Positions 50,750-58,698 of a DNA stretch of 64,000 nt are shown one piece after another. This stretch comes from JAVDCA01 sp963819385. GTDB taxonomy: Bacteria; Pseudomonadota; Alphaproteobacteria; Rhizobiales; Xanthobacteraceae. Under the pieces are notes generated by a model. That model ran no database searches. It worked only from the letters and a program-made list of their open reading frames with translations, and was not told where the DNA came from. The stretch is from assembly GCA_963819385.1 (NCBI GenBank), contig CAWFVV010000002.1, positions 62,001 through 126,000 on the forward strand, given 5' to 3'. The position numbers and the translations under genes were made by a program. Numbering within the stretch: position 1 is the first letter of the stretch; every line of letters begins with the position of its first letter.

Positions 50750-51139
50750 ATGCCAGCGAACCGTTCGATGAAGCCCGAGGAGCCGGCGGACCCGCCCGAG
50801 ATGGGGCGCATCCTGCGCTTCGAGCCACGGCGCAAGCCGCAACGGCCGAACGCTCAGCCGGGCGCACATCCGAGCCCAACGCTTAGTCCATGGCTGTCGT
50901 CGGCGCCGACCGGCGCCTCCCCGGTCGAAGGCCTTGAAAAATATTCGCGCGAAAGCGACGACGGCGACGACTATGCCTATCGCATGCGCACAAACCTCGC
51001 CGCGATCGTGCTGGTGGGGCTCCTGATCTGGTGCGGCTACTGGCTGTTCAACACGCTCGCCGAGATGCGGCAGGTGCAGGACTGCATCCTGACCGGCCGG
51101 ACCAACTGCGCGCCGATCAGCGTACCGGTCGAGCGCTGA
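50750..51139 (+). CDS. Hypothetical single-pass membrane protein upstream of acpXL
   Basis: 129 residues from the ATG at 50750, which follows GGAGG. An ~80-residue polar, Pro/Arg-rich cytoplasmic part (EMGRILRFEPRRKPQRPNAQ...), then a helix LAAIVLVGLLIWCGYWLFNTL and a short tail with two cysteines (VQDCILTGRTNCAPI). The tail with DCxxxGRxNC recurs in small inner-membrane proteins of this order. A 257-base gap separates it from acpXL. Unknown function. Confidence 0.65.
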   Translation: MPANRSMKPEEPADPPEMGRILRFEPRRKPQRPNAQPGAHPSPTLSPWLSSAPTGASPVEGLEKYSRESDDGDDYAYRMRTNLAAIVLVGLLIWCGYWLFNTLAEMRQVQDCILTGRTNCAPISVPVER

Positions 51140-51396
51140 GCCGGGCGCCGCGCCCCGCCTCGGCGGGTTGCGCGAATCCGGTTCCGCGTCAAGCGTTTGC
51201 ACCATTGCGGCGGCGCCGCGCCGGGCGCAAGCTTGCGGTTGACGAGAGCCGCCGCGGCATTGCGCTCGCGGGCCCACTTGTTTATACGGGCGGACGAGCA
51301 GTGTGGGGTAGAAATATGCGGGCCGCCCAGGCCCGGCCGGGGGAAATGCGCGTTGTCGCGGCGCGCTGGCAAAATCCGAAATCTTCCAGAGAGTTG

Positions 51397-51681
51397 ATGA
51401 TGTCCTCAACGTTCGACACGGTCGCCAATATCATCGCCGAGACGTGCGACATTCCGCGTGAGAAGATCACGCCGGATAGCCACGCGATCGACGACCTGGG
51501 CATCGACAGCCTCGACTTCCTCGACATCGCGTTCGCGATCGACAAGGCGTTCGGGATCAAGCTGCCGCTCGAGCAGTGGACCCAGGAAGTCAACGACGGC
51601 AAGGCCACCACCGAGCAGTATTTCGTCCTCAAGAACTTGTGCGCCCGCATCGACGGTCTCGTCGCCGCCAAGGGCGTATAG
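51397..51681 (+). CDS. acpXL: Acyl carrier protein AcpXL for very-long-chain lipid A acyl synthesis
   Basis: 94 residues (93 if the second ATG is used). Starts STFDTVANIIAETCDIPREKITPDSHAIDDLGIDSLDFLDIAFAIDKAFGIKLP, the standard AcpXL sequence, with the phosphopantetheine serine at S38 in DSLD. It is longer than the fatty-acid ACP. AcpXL carries the growing 26–30-carbon (omega-1)-hydroxy acyl chain later added to lipid A. First gene of a seven-gene run with gaps or overlaps of 1–53 bases, so one operon. Confidence 0.95.
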   Translation: MMSSTFDTVANIIAETCDIPREKITPDSHAIDDLGIDSLDFLDIAFAIDKAFGIKLPLEQWTQEVNDGKATTEQYFVLKNLCARIDGLVAAKGV

Positions 51682-51708
51682 CGGGAGCGTGATCGCCCTC
51701 ACCCTGTC

Positions 51709-52182
51709 ATGCGGATCGAGTACTTCCAGCTCATCGATCGTATCGTCGACCTCGACCTCGATGGGCGGACGATCCGCGTCGACGCCCAGGTGCCGCAGGA
51801 AAGCACCATCTTCGAAGGACATTTCCCCGGCCATCCGCTGATGCCGGGCGTGCTGCTGATCGAGGCGATGGCCCAGACCTCGGGCTGGCTCGTCATCGCG
51901 GCCACCAAATTCGAGCGCATGCCGTTCCTCGCCGCCGTCAAGGAGGCGAAGCTGCGCTCGTTCGTCATTCCGGGCCAGCTCCTGTCGATCACCGCGAAAC
52001 TGCTGCACGACGGGTCGGGCTTCGCGATCACCAGGGCGACCGTCGCGGTCGCCGGCAAGGCGACTTGCGACGCCGAACTCACCTTGCGCGTGATGCCGTT
52101 CCCCGACCCGCGCCTGCGCGCCAACATGGAAGAGATGGCGGCGCGCATCGGCTTTCCGATGAAGGCGCTCGCCAATGGCTGA
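51709..52182 (+). CDS. fabZXL: 3-hydroxyacyl-ACP dehydratase of the AcpXL pathway (FabZ-like)
   Basis: 157 residues. Hot-dog fold with the FabZ active-site segment ESTIFEGHFPGHPLMPGVLLIEAMAQTSG (His and Glu of the dehydratase). Slightly longer than housekeeping FabZ. It removes water from 3-hydroxyacyl-AcpXL during chain elongation. It lies 27 bases after acpXL and overlaps the next gene by 8 bases. The start MRIEYFQLIDRIVDLDLD is the usual one for this paralogue. Confidence 0.93.
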   Translation: MRIEYFQLIDRIVDLDLDGRTIRVDAQVPQESTIFEGHFPGHPLMPGVLLIEAMAQTSGWLVIAATKFERMPFLAAVKEAKLRSFVIPGQLLSITAKLLHDGSGFAITRATVAVAGKATCDAELTLRVMPFPDPRLRANMEEMAARIGFPMKALANG

Positions 52183-53377
52183 CGGCAAGCCCGCGCCGCG
52201 CGAAGCCTGGATCACGGGCATCGGCATCGTGTCGTGCCTGGGCGAAGGGCTCGACGCGCACTGGCAGGGATTTGCCGACAACACGCGCGTGATCGACGCC
52301 GAGAGCTTCGCGCCGTTCGTCGTTCATCCGCTCGCGCCGATCGACTTCGACAAGCAGATCCCCAAGAAGGGCGATCAGCGCCAGATGGAGCCGTGGCAGC
52401 GCATCGGCACCTATGCGGCGGGCCTCGCGCTCGACAGCGCCGGCTGCAAGGGCAACAAGGAGCTGCTCGGCCGCATGGACATGATCGTCGCGGCGGGCGG
52501 CGGCGAGCGCGACGAGGCGGTCGATGCCGCGATCCTCACCGCCCTGCCCAAGGCCGAGAAGCCCGACCGCTTCCTCAACGACCGTCTGATGAGCGACCTG
52601 CGCCCGACGCTCTTCCTCGCCCAGCTCTCCAACCTGCTCGCCGGCAACGTCTCGATCGTGCACGGCGTCACGGGATCGTCGCGCACCTTCATGGGCGAAG
52701 AGCTCGCCGGCATCGACGCGTTGCAGATCACGCTCGCGCGCATCGCGTCGGGCCAGAGCGATATCTCGCTGGTCGGCGGCTCCTACAACGGCGAGCGCTC
52801 CGATGTCGTGATGCTCTACGAGTTCGGCGGCTACTGCCTCAAGGGCGACTTCCGCCCGGTGTGGGAGCGCGGGCCGGACGGCGGCTTCGCGGTCGGCTCG
52901 CTCGGCGCCTTTCTGGTGGTCGAGAGCAAGGCGCACGCGCAGGCGCGCAACGCGACGCCGATCGCGCGGCTGAGCGCGGTCGCGAGCGGCTATTCCAACC
53001 GCAGCCAGCCGGGCGCGGTGGCGAACGAGCTCGCCCGCATGTGGCCGCGCGTCGCCGGCACTCTTGCGCCGGGCAGCGCCGCCGTGATCTCGGGCGCGAG
53101 CGGCGCCAAGCCCGCGACCGCCGAAGAACAGCAATTCCTCGGCCAGCATGCCGAGCTGCCCGTGCGCGCGACCGGAACCTTGATCGGTCACGGCATCGAG
53201 CCGCAAATGGTGATGAACGTCGCGCTTGCCGCCATGGCGGTGAACCGCGGTAAACTGTTTCCGCCGTGCGGCGGCGCGAATTTCGAGCGGCCGATGGACG
53301 GCCCGCTGCGCCAGGCGGTGGTGACCGGCGTCGGCCACTGGCGCGGCGAAGGTGTCGCGCTGGTCGAAGCGGTCTGA
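52175..53377 (+). CDS. fabF2XL: FabF2-like ketosynthase homologue lacking the catalytic cysteine
   Basis: 400 residues, ketosynthase fold (AWITGIGIVSCLGEG at the start). At the nucleophile site it reads HGVTGSSRTF (S168/S169) instead of TACAS, and the HGTGT histidine motif is replaced (SGASGAKPATAEE); only the later GH of TLIGHGIEP remains. So it should not condense by itself. This recalls chain-length factors, which pair with a normal ketosynthase and set chain length. The normal partner FabF1 follows 24 bases later. A chain-length-factor role is inference; the family and cluster position are well known. Confidence 0.88.
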   Translation: MADGKPAPREAWITGIGIVSCLGEGLDAHWQGFADNTRVIDAESFAPFVVHPLAPIDFDKQIPKKGDQRQMEPWQRIGTYAAGLALDSAGCKGNKELLGRMDMIVAAGGGERDEAVDAAILTALPKAEKPDRFLNDRLMSDLRPTLFLAQLSNLLAGNVSIVHGVTGSSRTFMGEELAGIDALQITLARIASGQSDISLVGGSYNGERSDVVMLYEFGGYCLKGDFRPVWERGPDGGFAVGSLGAFLVVESKAHAQARNATPIARLSAVASGYSNRSQPGAVANELARMWPRVAGTLAPGSAAVISGASGAKPATAEEQQFLGQHAELPVRATGTLIGHGIEPQMVMNVALAAMAVNRGKLFPPCGGANFERPMDGPLRQAVVTGVGHWRGEGVALVEAV

Positions 53378-53401
53378 CGAGCAGGACCCAAGGAGGCGCG
53401 C

Positions 53402-54682
53402 ATGGCGGCATATCGCGACAGTTCCGGCCGGCCCGTGGTCGTCATCACGGGCATGGGTGTCGTCACCTCGCTCGGCGCCGGAAAAGAAGACAACTGGGAG
53501 AAGCTCACAGCCGGCAAATCCGGCATCCGCGCGATCACGCGCTTCGCGACCGACGGGCTCAAGACGCGCATCGCCGGCACGGTCGATTTCGTGCCGGTCG
53601 AGCCCCTCACCTCGCCGGCGCTCGCCGGCCGGCTCGCCGACATGGCGGCCGAGGAGGCGGTGACGCAGTCGGGCGTCGGCGGCAAGGGGCGCTTTCCGGG
53701 CCCGCTGTTTCTCGCGGTTGCGCCCGTCGAGGTCGAGTGGCCGCAGCGCCAGGAGGTCGCCAAGGCCTCGGGCGCGAACGAGCAAGTGACCTACACGGAC
53801 CTGATCCGCGCCGCCGCGAGCGGCAAGTTCCGCCACTATCACGAGCGCTTCATGTTCGCCTCGGTCGCGGACGGGCTCGCGCAGAAATACGGCACCGAGG
53901 GCGCGCCGGTCTCGCTCTCGACCGCATGCGCGTCGGGCGCGAGCGCGATCCAGCTCGGCTTCGAGGCGATCCGGCGCGGCGAGACCGATGCGGCGCTGTG
54001 CGTCGCGACCGACGGCTCGGTCAATGTCGAGAGCCTGATCCGCTTCTCGCTGCTGTCCGCGCTCTCGACCTCCAACGACCCGCCGCAGGGCGCGTCGAAG
54101 CCGTTCTCCAAGAACCGCGACGGCTTCGTGATGTCTGAAGGCGCCGGCGCGCTGGTGCTCGAAAGCTATGAGGCCGCGCAGGCGCGCGGCGCAAAAATCC
54201 TCGGCGTGCTCGCCGGCTGCGGCGAGCTCGCCGACAGCTTCCATCGCACGCGCTCGAGCCCGGACGGCAAGCCGATCGTCGGCTGCATGCGCAACGCGCT
54301 TGCCGACGCCGGCCTCACGCCCGAGGACATCGACTACATCAACGCGCACGGCACCGGCACGCCGGAGAACGACAAGATGGAGTGCCAGTGCGTGATCACG
54401 GTGTTCGGCGACCACGCCAAGAAGATCCCGATCTCGTCGACCAAGTCGATGATCGGCCACACGCTCTCGGCCGCGGGCGCGATCGAGGCGGTGGTGACGC
54501 TGATGACGCTCGAGCACCAGCGCATTCCGCCGACGATCAACTACAACGTCCCCGACCCCGGCATCACGCTCGACGTGGTGCCGAACGTCGCGCGCGACGC
54601 CAGAATGGCGCGCGCGATCTCCAACTCATTCGGCTTCGGCGGGCAGAACGTTTCGCTCGTGCTGGCCCGGGAGCCTGCCTGA
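53402..54682 (+). CDS. fabF1XL: 3-oxoacyl-ACP synthase FabF1 of the AcpXL pathway
   Basis: 426 residues. Full catalytic set: C176 in LSTACASGAS, His in NAHGTGTPENDKME, and His in STKSMIGHTLSAAGA. It extends the acyl chain on AcpXL with malonyl units, probably as a heterodimer with the cysteine-less FabF2 upstream. GGAGGCGC precedes the ATG. Its stop overlaps the SDR start by one base (TGATG), so they are coupled. Confidence 0.94.
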   Translation: MAAYRDSSGRPVVVITGMGVVTSLGAGKEDNWEKLTAGKSGIRAITRFATDGLKTRIAGTVDFVPVEPLTSPALAGRLADMAAEEAVTQSGVGGKGRFPGPLFLAVAPVEVEWPQRQEVAKASGANEQVTYTDLIRAAASGKFRHYHERFMFASVADGLAQKYGTEGAPVSLSTACASGASAIQLGFEAIRRGETDAALCVATDGSVNVESLIRFSLLSALSTSNDPPQGASKPFSKNRDGFVMSEGAGALVLESYEAAQARGAKILGVLAGCGELADSFHRTRSSPDGKPIVGCMRNALADAGLTPEDIDYINAHGTGTPENDKMECQCVITVFGDHAKKIPISSTKSMIGHTLSAAGAIEAVVTLMTLEHQRIPPTINYNVPDPGITLDVVPNVARDARMARAISNSFGFGGQNVSLVLAREPA

Positions 54683-55446
54683 TGGCGGATCAGACCCCAC
54701 GACGCGCCCTCGTCACCGGCGGCGGGCGCGGCCTCGGCTCCGCGATCGTGCGCGCACTCGCGGCCGCGGGCCAGGATGTCGTGTTCACGTATCGCTCGGC
54801 GTCGGCCGAGGCGGACGCGCTCATCAAGGAGCTCAACGCCGCGCATCCCGACCGCACCATCTCGGCGCGCGCGCTCGATCTTTCCGACAAGGCGGCGGTC
54901 GAGGCGTTCGTCGGCACGCTCGCGGGCGAGCCGGCGTTCGGCACCTTCGTCCATAATGCCGGTCAAAGCTACGACGCGCTCGCCGTGATGATGGACCAGA
55001 CGCGGGCGGAAGCCGCCATGCAGGTGAACTACTGGTCGTTCGCCCGCATCGTGAACAGCGTGGTGCGCCAGATGATGCGCGCGCGCTACGGCCGCGTCGC
55101 CGTGATCGGCTCGATCACGGCGCTGCAGGCGAGCCAGGGCAACGCCGCCTATGCGGCCTCGAAGGGCGCGCTCCTCTCCTACATCCGCACGCTCGCGATC
55201 GAGGTCGCGCGCACCGGCGTCACCGTCAACTACGTGGCGCCGGGCTTCATCGACACCGCGATGCTCGCGCCCTACGAGAAATTCCGCGACACGATGGAAG
55301 AGCAGATTCCGGCGCGACGCTTCGCGACGCCCGACGACGTCGCGAGCGTGGTGGCGTTCCTCGCCTCCCCGCAAGCCGGCTACGTCACGGGCGCGCTGGT
55401 TCCGGTTGACGGCGGACTCTCGGCGGCGCTAGGCATCCACCGCTGA
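54682..55446 (+). CDS. FabG-like 3-oxoacyl-ACP reductase (SDR)
   Basis: 254 residues. NADPH site ALVTGGGRGLGSAIVRAL (TGxxxGxG), structural HNAG motif, catalytic Ser in VIGSITALQ and Tyr-x-x-x-Lys in YAASKGALLS, and the FabG-type end TPDDVASVVAFLASPQAGYVTGALVPVDGGLS. It would reduce 3-oxoacyl-AcpXL. In the best-studied rhizobial cluster a dedicated reductase is not in this spot, so its presence between fabF1 and adh is notable. Coupled to fabF1XL. Confidence 0.88.
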   Translation: MADQTPRRALVTGGGRGLGSAIVRALAAAGQDVVFTYRSASAEADALIKELNAAHPDRTISARALDLSDKAAVEAFVGTLAGEPAFGTFVHNAGQSYDALAVMMDQTRAEAAMQVNYWSFARIVNSVVRQMMRARYGRVAVIGSITALQASQGNAAYAASKGALLSYIRTLAIEVARTGVTVNYVAPGFIDTAMLAPYEKFRDTMEEQIPARRFATPDDVASVVAFLASPQAGYVTGALVPVDGGLSAALGIHR

Positions 55447-55499
55447 TCTCCGCATATAGTCCCAGTCCCCAGTTCACAGTCCCAGCGTCCGGAGACGCA

Positions 55500-56522
55500 A
55501 TGCGTGCGCTCACCCTCGTCGCCGATCGCAAGATCGAGCTGACCGACATTCCGCCGCCGCCGGCGCCGCAGGCCGGCGAGGTGCAAATCCGCGTCAAGGC
55601 GGTCGGCCTCAATCATCTCGACCTGTGGGGTTTCCGCGGCATGGCGTTCGCCAAGCGCAAGCTGCCGCTCGTGGTCGGCGCGGAGGCGGCGGGCGAGATC
55701 GCGGCGGTCGGGGCCGGCGTGACGGCGTTCAAGGTCGGCGATCCGGTCGTGATGTACGGCGCGCTCACCTGCGGCACCTGCCGGGCGTGCCGCGAGGGCC
55801 GCGATAACCTGTGCGAGAACGTCAAAGGCATCCTCGGCTTCCACGTCGACGGCTTTGCGCGTGAGCTCATCAACATGGAGGCGCGGCTCGTCATCCCGGT
55901 GCCGGCCGGCATCTCGATGCGGGACGCCGCCTGCGCGCCGATCGCGTTCTCGACGGTCGAGCACATGCTGTTCGACAACGCCAAGCTCGAGGCGGGAGAG
56001 ACGATCCTCGTGCATGCGGGCGGCTCGGGCATCGGCTCGGTCGCAATCAAGATGGCGAAGGCGATCGGCTGCACCGTCATCACCACGGTCGGCGACGACG
56101 CCAAGGCCGAGAAGGCGAAGGCGCTCGGCGCCGACCACGTGATCAACTACCGCACCGGCCGCTTCGAGACGATCGTGCGCAAGCTCACCGGCAAGAAGGG
56201 CGTCGACGTCGTGTTCGAGCACACCGGCAAGGACACGTTTCCGGGCTCGCTGCTCGTGCTCAAGCGCGGCGGCCGCCTCGTGACCTGCGGGGCGACGTCC
56301 GGCGCAACGGTCGACTTCAACCTGATGCAGCTCTTCCAGCAGCAGTACAAGATCTTCGGCTCGTTCGGCGCCTCGATGCGCAACATCCGCGCGAGCCTCG
56401 CCAAGATGGCGGCCGGCATGGCGCCGGTGATCGATACCGAGGTGCCGCTCGCCGAGATCGAGCGCGGGCTCGCGCGACTGGAAAGCCGACAGGTGTTCGG
56501 CAAGATCATCGTCAACTTCTGA
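55500..56522 (+). CDS. adhXL: Zinc-dependent alcohol dehydrogenase-like protein of the AcpXL cluster
   Basis: 340 residues, medium-chain dehydrogenase/reductase. Cofactor site VHAGGSGIGSVAIKMA, structural-zinc-like cysteines in GALTCGTCRACREGRDNLCENV, with the catalytic zinc site only partly kept (VGLNHLDLW; GAEAAGE where GHE is usual). It may act as an enoyl reductase-like or alcohol dehydrogenase in long-chain synthesis; the biochemical step is unproven in this family. Always found in the acpXL–lpxXL cluster. Ten bases before lpxXL. Confidence 0.88.
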   Translation: MRALTLVADRKIELTDIPPPPAPQAGEVQIRVKAVGLNHLDLWGFRGMAFAKRKLPLVVGAEAAGEIAAVGAGVTAFKVGDPVVMYGALTCGTCRACREGRDNLCENVKGILGFHVDGFARELINMEARLVIPVPAGISMRDAACAPIAFSTVEHMLFDNAKLEAGETILVHAGGSGIGSVAIKMAKAIGCTVITTVGDDAKAEKAKALGADHVINYRTGRFETIVRKLTGKKGVDVVFEHTGKDTFPGSLLVLKRGGRLVTCGATSGATVDFNLMQLFQQQYKIFGSFGASMRNIRASLAKMAAGMAPVIDTEVPLAEIERGLARLESRQVFGKIIVNF

Positions 56523-56532
56523 TCGGATCGCG

Positions 56533-57459
56533 ATGACGACCCTGCGAGGTCTCGGCCGACGTGTCGCGTTCCTCGCGAAATCCGCGTTCGATCACGCGGC
56601 CGGGACGCTGCTCACGCTCGTCCTGAAGGCGGTGCGCCACGTCGACCGCATCCGCGTGAGCAATGCCTTCGCGCGTGTCACCCGCACGGTCGGGCCGTGG
56701 CTGCCCGAGCATCGGCTCGGCCGCGCCAACCTCACGGCCGCCTTCCCCGAGAAGTCTCCCGAGGAGATCGAGCGCATCCTCACCGGCGTGTGGGACAATC
56801 TCGGCCGCGTGGTCGCCGAGTTCGCGCATCTCGACCGCCTCACGGTCGGCGACCCGCTCAACCTCCCCTACGTGAAATACGACGCGGCCGCGATCGAGCG
56901 CTTCAACCGCATACGCGACGACGGCAAGCCCGCGCTGGTGTTCGCGGCCCATCTCGCCAACTGGGAGCTGCCGGCGATCCTCGCGGCCGCGTTCGGGCTC
57001 GACGCGCTGGTGCTTTATCGGCGTCCCAACGTCGGCGCGGTCGCCGACGCCGTGATCGCGCTGCGCCAGGGCAGCATGGGCACGCTGGTGCCGACCGACT
57101 CGAACGCGCCGATCCGTCTCGCCCGCGCCCTCGAGGCGAACCGTCACGTCGCCATGCTGGTCGACCAGCATTACGGCAAAGGCGTCGACGTCACCTTCTT
57201 CGGCCGCCGCTGCAAGGCGAACCCGCTGATCGCCGCTCTCGCGCGCCACGTCGAGTGCCCGATCTACGGAACCCACATCGTCCGCCTGCCCGGCGGCGCT
57301 TTTCGCAGCGAGATCAGCGAAGAGGTCCCGCCGGTGCGCGACGCGGAGGGCCGCATCGACGTCGCCGGCACCATGCAGGCCATTACCAGCGTCATCGAGG
57401 GTTGGGTGCGCGAGCATCCCGAGCAGTGGCTCTGGTTGCACCGGCGCTGGCGCGAGTAA
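56533..57459 (+). CDS. lpxXL: Lipid A very-long-chain acyltransferase LpxXL
   Basis: 308 residues of the LpxL/HtrB family. The HX4(D/E) acyltransferase motif is H140-L-A-N-W-E145 (FAAHLANWELPA), followed by VLYRRPNVGAV and LVDQHYGKGVDVTFFGRR. It transfers the long (omega-1)-hydroxy acyl chain from AcpXL to the lipid A precursor at the inner membrane. The short N-terminal hydrophobic stretch anchors it. Last gene of the long-chain operon. Length and gene order make LpxXL more likely than housekeeping LpxL. Confidence 0.94.
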   Translation: MTTLRGLGRRVAFLAKSAFDHAAGTLLTLVLKAVRHVDRIRVSNAFARVTRTVGPWLPEHRLGRANLTAAFPEKSPEEIERILTGVWDNLGRVVAEFAHLDRLTVGDPLNLPYVKYDAAAIERFNRIRDDGKPALVFAAHLANWELPAILAAAFGLDALVLYRRPNVGAVADAVIALRQGSMGTLVPTDSNAPIRLARALEANRHVAMLVDQHYGKGVDVTFFGRRCKANPLIAALARHVECPIYGTHIVRLPGGAFRSEISEEVPPVRDAEGRIDVAGTMQAITSVIEGWVREHPEQWLWLHRRWRE

Positions 57460-57596
57460 AGCGGGGCTCGTCGCGCGAGGCCGAGCCCGGGCGGCTGCCA
57501 CCGGATCCGCCCCGGCAGATCGCGCGGAAAAAACTACCGCCGCTCTGGCGGCGGCGCCGGCTTTAAACTATCGTCCGCGGCGTCTGTATGTGAGGG

Positions 57597-58604
57597 ATGA
57601 TCAGCGTGACCGTGACTGATGCGGCTGGCGTCGCAACGACCGCGTCGGTATCGACTCGACTGGCGGTTCCCGACGGGGTCGGCACCCGTCGCATCGACTG
57701 GCCCAGTGCCATCACGCTCATCGGCTATCACGCGATCGCGCTGCTCGCCCTGCTCCCGTGGTTCTTCAGCTGGTCCGGCGTCGTGCTCGCGATCCTCGGC
57801 CTCTACGTGTTCGGCACGCTCGGCATCAATCTCTGCTATCATCGCCTGCTCGCGCATCGCGGACTCGTCGTTCCGACGTGGCTCGAGCACGCCCTCGCGA
57901 TCCTTGGCGTCTGCTGCGTGCAGGACACGCCGGCGCGCTGGGTCGCGGTCCACCGCCGGCATCATCAGCATGCGGACGAAAGTGCAGATCCGCATAGCCC
58001 GCTGGTCAATTTCTTCTGGGGCCATATGGGCTGGATCCTGCTCGAGAACCGGGATCTGCGGCGCCTGCGGATTTACGAGCGCTATTCGCGCGACGTCCTG
58101 CGCGATCGATTCTACGCGAGGCTCGAGCACAATCGATGGCTCTGGGTCGTGCTGGCCTCGTGGCTGGTGTTCTTCCTGGGCGGCTTTGCGGCCGGGCTCG
58201 CCATGGGCGGCGGGATGCGGCAGGCGGGCCAGTTCGCCGCCAGCGTCCTCGTCTGGGGCGTCTTCGTGCGCACCGTGGCGGTCTGGCACATCACCTGGTC
58301 GGTGAACTCGGTGACGCACCTGTGGGGCTATCGCAACTACGAGACCGACGAGGCCAGCCGCAACAACGTGCTCATTGGGCTCATCAGCAACGGCGAGGGA
58401 TGGCACAACAACCATCACGCCAATCCGAGATCGGCCCGGCACGGCCATCGCTGGTGGGAGCTGGACGTGACGTGGCTCACGATCCGTTTGCTCGCCCTGG
58501 TCGGCCTCGCCCGCCGCGTCGCGACCCCCCCGCCCCATCTGATCGCCGGTGCGGCGTCGGGACGCCTGAAGACGCGCGGCGATCCCGGCGTTCCGGAAAG
58601 CTGA
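57597..58604 (+). CDS. Acyl-CoA delta-9-type fatty acid desaturase
   Basis: 335 residues. Three histidine boxes for the di-iron centre: HRLLAH (82–87), HRRHH (119–123) and HNNHH (270–274), plus conserved ITWSVNSVTHLWGYRNYET before the third box. Four membrane helices in two pairs, as in stearoyl-CoA desaturases. It would place a cis double bond in an acyl chain. It lies 137 bases after lpxXL in the same direction. A link to lipid A chain modification is possible but unproven; phospholipid remodelling is the default. Confidence 0.9.
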   Translation: MISVTVTDAAGVATTASVSTRLAVPDGVGTRRIDWPSAITLIGYHAIALLALLPWFFSWSGVVLAILGLYVFGTLGINLCYHRLLAHRGLVVPTWLEHALAILGVCCVQDTPARWVAVHRRHHQHADESADPHSPLVNFFWGHMGWILLENRDLRRLRIYERYSRDVLRDRFYARLEHNRWLWVVLASWLVFFLGGFAAGLAMGGGMRQAGQFAASVLVWGVFVRTVAVWHITWSVNSVTHLWGYRNYETDEASRNNVLIGLISNGEGWHNNHHANPRSARHGHRWWELDVTWLTIRLLALVGLARRVATPPPHLIAGAASGRLKTRGDPGVPES

Positions 58605-58698
58605 AGGCGCCAAGCGTCGCGTCGAGACCATACGCGCTCCGGCTTTGTCCGCTCTCTCGCCGTGGAATGAAGCCGCAGACAAAAAAGCGCCCCCGGAC

